Below are positions 59,316-64,000 of a stretch of DNA of 64,000 nucleotides, piece after piece. Within the stretch, counting starts at the first letter, position 1. Every line of letters starts with the position of its first letter. The translations under genes were made by a program, and so were the position numbers. The stretch comes from an uncultured bacterium (GTDB lineage: Bacteria > Verrucomicrobiota > Lentisphaeria > Victivallales > UBA1829). The stretch spans positions 204,574-268,573 of the forward strand of contig CACYZF010000002.1 in assembly GCA_902778895.1 (NCBI GenBank), read 5' to 3'. A model generated the notes under the pieces. It had not been told where the DNA came from. It saw only the letters and a program-made list of their open reading frames with translations, and ran no database searches.

Positions 59316-61262
59316 ATGGCAAAAGGAACGGTCATTCAGAAAATCTTAGCGAACCATCTCGTATCCGGCAGCGGCGTTCCGGGCGAACCCGCGGCGATCC
59401 GCATCGACCAGACGCTGACGCAGGACGCCACCGGGACGATGGCTTATCTGGAACTCGAAGCGATGGGCACCGGCAAGGTGAAGACCGAGCTGTCCGTGTC
59501 GTACGTGGACCACAACATGCTCCAGATGGGCCCGGAAAACCCCAATGACCACCTCTATCTTCAGTCCGTCGCCGCCGCGCACGGCATCCGTTTCAGCCGT
59601 CCCGGCAACGGCATCTGCCACCAGGTCCACCTGGAACGCTTCGGCGTGCCCGGCAAGACCCTGCTCGGTTCCGATTCCCACACCCCGACCGGCGGCGGCA
59701 TCGGCATGATGGCGATCGGCGCGGGCGGCCTGGACGTCGCGCTCGCCATGGCGGGCAAGCCGTTCCGCCTCGCCTACCCGAAGATCATCGGCATCCGCCT
59801 CACCGGCAGCCTCCGCCCGTGGGTCGCCGCGAAGGACATCATTCTGAAGGTCCTGAGCATCCTCACGACGAAGGGCAACGTCGGCTGCATGGTCGAGTAT
59901 TTCGGCCCCGGCGTCGCCACGCTCTCCGTGCCGCAGCGCGCCACCGTCACGAACATGGGCGCCGAGCTCGGCGTGACCACCTCCGTCTTCCCGTCCGACG
60001 CCAGCACCCGCGCCTTCCTCGAGGCGCAGGGACGCGGCTCCGTCTGGACCGAACTCGTCGCCGACGCCGACGCCGAATACGACCGCGTAATCGACATCGA
60101 CCTCTCCGCGCTCGAGCCCATGGCCGCCTGCCCGTCCAGCCCGGACAACATCAGGACCGTCGCCGAACTCTCCGGCATGAAGGTCAACCAGGTCATCATC
60201 GGCTCCTGCACGAACAGCTCCTACCGCGACCTCTCCATCGTCGCCGGCATGCTCAAGGGACGCAAGGTCCATCCGAACGTCTCCCTCGACATCGCGCCCG
60301 GCAGCCGCCAGGTCCTCGCCATGCTCGCCGCCGACGGCAAGCTCGCCGACATCGTCTCCGCCGGAGCGCGCATCCTCGAATGCGGCTGCGGCCCCTGCAT
60401 CGGACAGGGCCAGAGCCCGGCCAACGGCACCGTCACGGTCCGCACGTTCAACCGCAACTTCCCCGGCCGCTCCGGCACGAAGGGCGACCAATCCTATCTG
60501 GTCAGCCCGGAGACCGCCTGCGCCGCCGCCCTCACCGGCGAATTCACCTCTCCGCTCACGCTCGATTTCGCGTATCCCGTGTTCGAGGACCCGAAGTCCT
60601 TCACGGTCGACGACTCCATGATCCTGCCGCCCGCCGACGATCCGGCGTCCGTCGAGATCATCCGCAAGCCCACGATCGGCGCGCCGCCGAACTGCAAGCC
60701 GCTGCCGGAGAAGCTCGACGGCGTCGTGGTCATCAAGACCGGCGACAAGACCTCAACCGACGACATCATGCCCGCGGGCGCTTACCTCAAATACCGCAGC
60801 AACATCCCCGAATACGCCAAGGCCGTCTTCGCGCAGACCAACGTCCCCGGCAAGCCCACGTTCGCCGAACGCGCCTCCGCCGTCCGCGATTCCGGCCGCC
60901 AGGCCGTCATCGTCGGCCGCGACAGCTTCGGCCAGGGTTCCAGCCGCGAACACGCCGCCATCTGCCCGATGTACCTCGGCGTGAAGGCCGTCATCGCCAT
61001 CGCCATCGAACGCATCATCCGCGCCAACATGATCAACTTCGGCATCCTGCCGCTCACGTTCGCGAATCCCGCCGACTACGACCGGATCGACCCGGAAGAC
61101 GCCGTCGAGATCGCCGACCTCCGCAAGGCCGTTCAGGAAAACTCCATCACGGCCACCGTAAAGAAGCCCGGCGGAGAGTCGTTCCAAATCCAGCTGAACC
61201 TGAACGTGTCCGACGAAGACCGCGTCATCCTGACCGCCGGAGGCCGTCTGAACGTCAAGTGA
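59316..61262 (+). CDS. Aconitate hydratase
   Basis: 648 residues. Converts citrate to isocitrate in the TCA cycle. 4Fe-4S cysteines: IGSCTNSSYRDL (about 294) and ECGCGPCIGQGQSPANG (about 354-370). Other conserved blocks: SVSYVDHNMLQ, LLGSDSHTPTGGGIGMMAIG (about 116-135), and the swivel domain GRDSFGQGSSREHAAICP (about 527-545). Shorter than the ~890-residue AcnA type, like the compact aconitases of some anaerobes. Own leader; hairpin after it at 61364. Confidence 0.93.
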   Translation: MAKGTVIQKILANHLVSGSGVPGEPAAIRIDQTLTQDATGTMAYLELEAMGTGKVKTELSVSYVDHNMLQMGPENPNDHLYLQSVAAAHGIRFSRPGNGICHQVHLERFGVPGKTLLGSDSHTPTGGGIGMMAIGAGGLDVALAMAGKPFRLAYPKIIGIRLTGSLRPWVAAKDIILKVLSILTTKGNVGCMVEYFGPGVATLSVPQRATVTNMGAELGVTTSVFPSDASTRAFLEAQGRGSVWTELVADADAEYDRVIDIDLSALEPMAACPSSPDNIRTVAELSGMKVNQVIIGSCTNSSYRDLSIVAGMLKGRKVHPNVSLDIAPGSRQVLAMLAADGKLADIVSAGARILECGCGPCIGQGQSPANGTVTVRTFNRNFPGRSGTKGDQSYLVSPETACAAALTGEFTSPLTLDFAYPVFEDPKSFTVDDSMILPPADDPASVEIIRKPTIGAPPNCKPLPEKLDGVVVIKTGDKTSTDDIMPAGAYLKYRSNIPEYAKAVFAQTNVPGKPTFAERASAVRDSGRQAVIVGRDSFGQGSSREHAAICPMYLGVKAVIAIAIERIIRANMINFGILPLTFANPADYDRIDPEDAVEIADLRKAVQENSITATVKKPGGESFQIQLNLNVSDEDRVILTAGGRLNVK

Positions 61263-61363
61263 GACGGTGCCGGACCGAAAAAGACAACCCACGCGTGCGG
61301 CGTCCGACGACAGAAAACACGGACAACCGGACACCCGCGCGGCTAATGAACAACCACATGTTT

Positions 61364-61384
61364 CCGGCTGAAAAGCCGGGTTTT
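61364..61384 (+). terminator. Terminator or attenuator just before speA
   Basis: CCGGCT-GAAA-AGCCGG then GTTTT; it ends only 15 bases before the speA ATG and lies over its ribosome-site region, so it may act on speA translation as well as ending the aconitase mRNA. Confidence 0.65.
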
Positions 61385-61398
61385 CCGAGGGTGCGGGA

Positions 61399-63321
61399 AT
61401 GAACGTCAAAAAAGATAAATTCGAACATTGGTCGGCGGAAGATTCCGCCACGCTTTACGGCATCAACGACTGGGGCGCGGGCTATTTCCACGTCAACGAG
61501 AAGGGCGAGCTCACGATTTCGCCGAACCCGGACAGGGACGCCCCGGCGGTCAGTCTGCCCGACATCGTACAGGGCATCCGGGAACGCGGCATGAACATGC
61601 CCGTGCTGATCCGCGTCAGCAACATCCTGGAATCCCGCATCAACCAGCTCCACGCGAGCTTCCGCAAGGCCATTGAGCAGACCAAATACCAGGGTAAGTA
61701 CAAAGGCGTCTTCCCCATCAAGGTCAATCAGCAGCAGCAGGTCGTGCAGGACATCTCCCGCTACGGCCGCGAGTTTCATCACGGGCTCGAAGCCGGCAGC
61801 AAGGCCGAGCTCATCGCCGCCCTCGGCACGCTCCATGACCCGGATGCGTGCGTGGTCTGCAACGGCTACAAGGACGAGGAGTTCGTCGACCTCGCGCTGT
61901 TCGCCTCCATGCTCGGCTACCGGTGCATCCTCGTCATCGAGATGCCCAGCGAGCTCGACGTGATCATCGAACGCAGCCGCATGCTGAAGGTCAAGCCCAT
62001 GATCGGCGTCCGCATGAAACTCTCCACGCGCGCCGGCGGCAAGTGGACCGAATCCGGCGGCGACCGCAGCGTCTTCGGTCTGAACACCGCCCAGCTCATG
62101 GAACTCGTCGACTACCTCAAGGAAGAGGACATGCTCGACTGCCTCCGTCTGCTCCATTACCACATCGGCTCCCAGATTCCGAACATCCGCGACATCCGTT
62201 CCGGCGTGCAGGAGGCCAGCCGCGTCTACATCGGCCTCGTGCAGGAAGGCGCGCCGATGGGCTACCTCGACCTCGGCGGCGGCCTCGCCGTCGACTACGA
62301 TGGCTCCCACACGAACTACCAGCACAGCCGCAACTACACCATCGATGAATACTGCGTCGACATCATCGAGACCGTCGGCGAACTGCTCACCGAGGCGAAC
62401 GTGCCGCATCCCGACATCATCACCGAGTCCGGCCGCGCCACCGTCGCGTACTCCTCCATCCTGCTCTTCAACATCCTCGACGTCGCCCGCTTCGACCCGG
62501 TCACCATCCCGGACAAGATCCCGGAAAACGCGCACGACCTCACGAAGGACCTGATGAACATCCTTTCCAACATCAACCAGAAGAACCTGCAGGAGTTCTT
62601 CCACGACGCCATCTACAACCGCGACGAACTGCGCCTGCTCTTCAAGAACGGCCGCATCTCACTCCGCGAACGCGCCCTCGTCGAATCCGCATTCTGGCAC
62701 ATCATGGCGGTCGCGAACAAGGAAGCGCAGAAGCTCGCCTACATCCCGGACGAATTCGAAGACCTCGACGCCCAGCTCGCCGACATCTATTATGCCAACT
62801 TCAGCGTCTTCCAGTCGCTTCCCGATTCCTGGGCCATCCATCAGGTCTTCCCCATCGTCCCGATCCACCGCCTCAACGAACGCCCCACGCGCAGCGGCAT
62901 CCTGTCCGATATCACCTGCGACTGCGACGGCAAGGTGGACAAGTTCGTGGACCTGCACGACGAGCTCCACACGCTCCCGCTCCACGAGCTGAAGCCGGAC
63001 GAGGAATACTACCTCGGCGTGTTCCTGGTCGGCGCCTATCAGGAGACGCTCGGCGACCTCCACAACCTGCTCGGCGACACCAACGTCGTCAGCATCACCA
63101 TCTCCCCGGACGGACATTTCGACATCGACAAGGAAATCGAGGGCGACTCCGTCGGCGACGTGCTGTCCTACGTCGAGTACGACGCAAAGGAACTCATCAC
63201 CTTCTTCCGCAGCGTCGCCGAACGCGCCGTCCGCAAGAAAATGATCACTCCCGCCCAGCGAAAGACCATCACGAACGCGTTCGAGGACGGCATTCGCGGT
63301 TACACCTATTTTGAACGTTAA
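61399..63321 (+). CDS. speA: Biosynthetic arginine decarboxylase
   Basis: 640 residues, the usual SpeA size. PLP enzyme making agmatine from arginine. YKGVFPIKVNQQQQVVQDI (about 94-112) holds the PLP lysine; FHHGLEAGSKAEL, LLHYHIGSQIPNIRDIRSGV and LDLGGGLAVDYDGSHTNY (about 290-307) are the barrel motifs, and the typical C-terminal CDCDGKVDKF...YLGVFLVGAYQETLGDLHNLLGDTN carries the second active-site part. 27 bases before a carboxynorspermidine-synthase-like gene: a polyamine operon. Confidence 0.94.
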   Translation: MNVKKDKFEHWSAEDSATLYGINDWGAGYFHVNEKGELTISPNPDRDAPAVSLPDIVQGIRERGMNMPVLIRVSNILESRINQLHASFRKAIEQTKYQGKYKGVFPIKVNQQQQVVQDISRYGREFHHGLEAGSKAELIAALGTLHDPDACVVCNGYKDEEFVDLALFASMLGYRCILVIEMPSELDVIIERSRMLKVKPMIGVRMKLSTRAGGKWTESGGDRSVFGLNTAQLMELVDYLKEEDMLDCLRLLHYHIGSQIPNIRDIRSGVQEASRVYIGLVQEGAPMGYLDLGGGLAVDYDGSHTNYQHSRNYTIDEYCVDIIETVGELLTEANVPHPDIITESGRATVAYSSILLFNILDVARFDPVTIPDKIPENAHDLTKDLMNILSNINQKNLQEFFHDAIYNRDELRLLFKNGRISLRERALVESAFWHIMAVANKEAQKLAYIPDEFEDLDAQLADIYYANFSVFQSLPDSWAIHQVFPIVPIHRLNERPTRSGILSDITCDCDGKVDKFVDLHDELHTLPLHELKPDEEYYLGVFLVGAYQETLGDLHNLLGDTNVVSITISPDGHFDIDKEIEGDSVGDVLSYVEYDAKELITFFRSVAERAVRKKMITPAQRKTITNAFEDGIRGYTYFER

Positions 63322-63348
63322 GACACTTCACAGAAGGAGACCCACACC

Positions 63349-64000
63349 ATGTCAAGAGTCCTGATCATCGGAGCGGGCGGCGTCGCCACCGTCGCCGCGC
63401 ACAAATGCGTCCAGGCATCCGACGTCTTCACCGACATCATGATCGCCAGCCGCACGGAGTCCAGATGCAAGAAACTGGCCGCCGCCCTGAAGCGTCCCGT
63501 TCAGACCGCCCAGGTCGACGCCGACAACGTCCCGCAGCTCGTCGAGCTCATCAAGTCGTTCCGGCCCGACGTAGTGCTGAACCTCGCCCTGCCCTATCAG
63601 GACCTCCACATCATGGATGCCTGCCTCGAGACCGGAGTGGACTACGTCGACGCCGCCAACTATGAGCCGCCGGATGTCGCGCACTTCGAATACAGCTGGC
63701 AGTGGGCGTACCGCGACCGTTTCCGCGAGAAGGGCATCACAGCCCTGCTCGGCAGCGGATTCGACCCCGGCGTCTCCAACGTCTACACCGCGTGGGAGAA
63801 ACAGTATTTCGACGTGATCGACACGCTCGACATCATCGACTGCAACGCGGGCGACAACGGCCAGGCGTTCGCCACGAATTTCAACCCGGAGATCAACATC
63901 CGCGAGGTCACCGCGAAGGGCAAATACTACAAGGACGGCAAGTTCATCGAGACCGAGCCGCTCGAGTTCTCCAAGATGTTCGACTTCCCCGCCGGCATCG
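63349..64000 (+). CDS. Carboxynorspermidine synthase-like dehydrogenase (3' end outside window)
   Basis: First ~217 residues, AAGGAG upstream. Rossmann start RVLIIGAGGVATVAAHKCVQ, NLALPYQDLHIMDACLETGVDYVDAANYE, and LLGSGFDPGVSNVYTAW typical of the saccharopine dehydrogenase / carboxynorspermidine synthase family. Next to speA, the carboxy(nor)spermidine role is more likely than lysine metabolism: it would condense a diamine or putrescine with aspartate semialdehyde. A decarboxylase partner would be expected downstream. Confidence 0.83.
   Translation, partial: MSRVLIIGAGGVATVAAHKCVQASDVFTDIMIASRTESRCKKLAAALKRPVQTAQVDADNVPQLVELIKSFRPDVVLNLALPYQDLHIMDACLETGVDYVDAANYEPPDVAHFEYSWQWAYRDRFREKGITALLGSGFDPGVSNVYTAWEKQYFDVIDTLDIIDCNAGDNGQAFATNFNPEINIREVTAKGKYYKDGKFIETEPLEFSKMFDFPAGI

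Overview
The window shows a PVC-group chromosome, most likely Lentisphaerota (Victivallis-like), carrying an integrated tailed phage. The host assignment is an inference. It rests on the PVC-type small basic protein at 59025-59183, rhamnose catabolism genes, a Gram-negative LptF/LptG-type permease, and a very large secreted repeat protein of a type I do not know from model bacteria.

Positions 1 to about 41.95 kb are prophage. Its left end lies outside the window. Its right end is at a tRNA-Ser(TGA) gene (41950-42037), next to a tyrosine integrase (40682-41917) pointing inward. Most phage genes read rightward: a PAPS-reductase-like and ParB-like pair; terminase small subunit; a ParB-DUF4417 fusion; a JAB/MPN-type protein; tRNA-Cys and tRNA-Gln; terminase large subunit; tape measure; a collagen-repeat fibre; a strand-loop-strand (AIDA-type) repeat protein; portal; MuF-type head protein; a complete diversity-generating retroelement (DGR); small membrane proteins plus a patatin-like phospholipase; scaffold and major capsid protein; a TibC/Aah-like O-heptosyltransferase; neck and tail genes including a tail assembly chaperone with a -1 frameshift site; and a large tail protein. 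Three leftward blocks (1175-5574, 31971-34101, 40239-40616) carry small, mostly unknown proteins and a methyltransferase. All three start from near-identical promoters with a shared TGCTATATTA core.

Three systems stand out. (1) The DGR: a 118-bp template repeat (23720-23837) and variable repeat (23389-23506) differ at five positions, each an adenine in the template. The variable repeat encodes the end of a C-type-lectin-like tail protein, and the reverse transcriptase lies just downstream. (2) A phage-borne glycosylation pair: a homologue of autotransporter heptosyltransferases together with a virion-module protein built from the repeats such enzymes modify. (3) A phage-specific intergenic element, GGTTGAC-N7-GCT, found before seven rightward transcription units and once on the minus strand, probably a phage promoter. 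The order of structural genes is also unusual, because the tape measure and fibres lie between the large terminase and the portal.

Positions 42.0-64 kb are host: rhamnose isomerase and rhamnulokinase; a multi-pass membrane protein resembling GT39-type glycosyltransferases; an LptF/LptG-type permease with threonine synthase; a fused ABC-type solute-binding and permease lipoprotein; a conserved unknown; a C_GCAxxG_C_C protein; a 1498-residue secreted protein with nine related repeats; the small basic protein; aconitase; and arginine decarboxylase with a carboxynorspermidine-synthase-like dehydrogenase (polyamine synthesis), the last cut by the window end.
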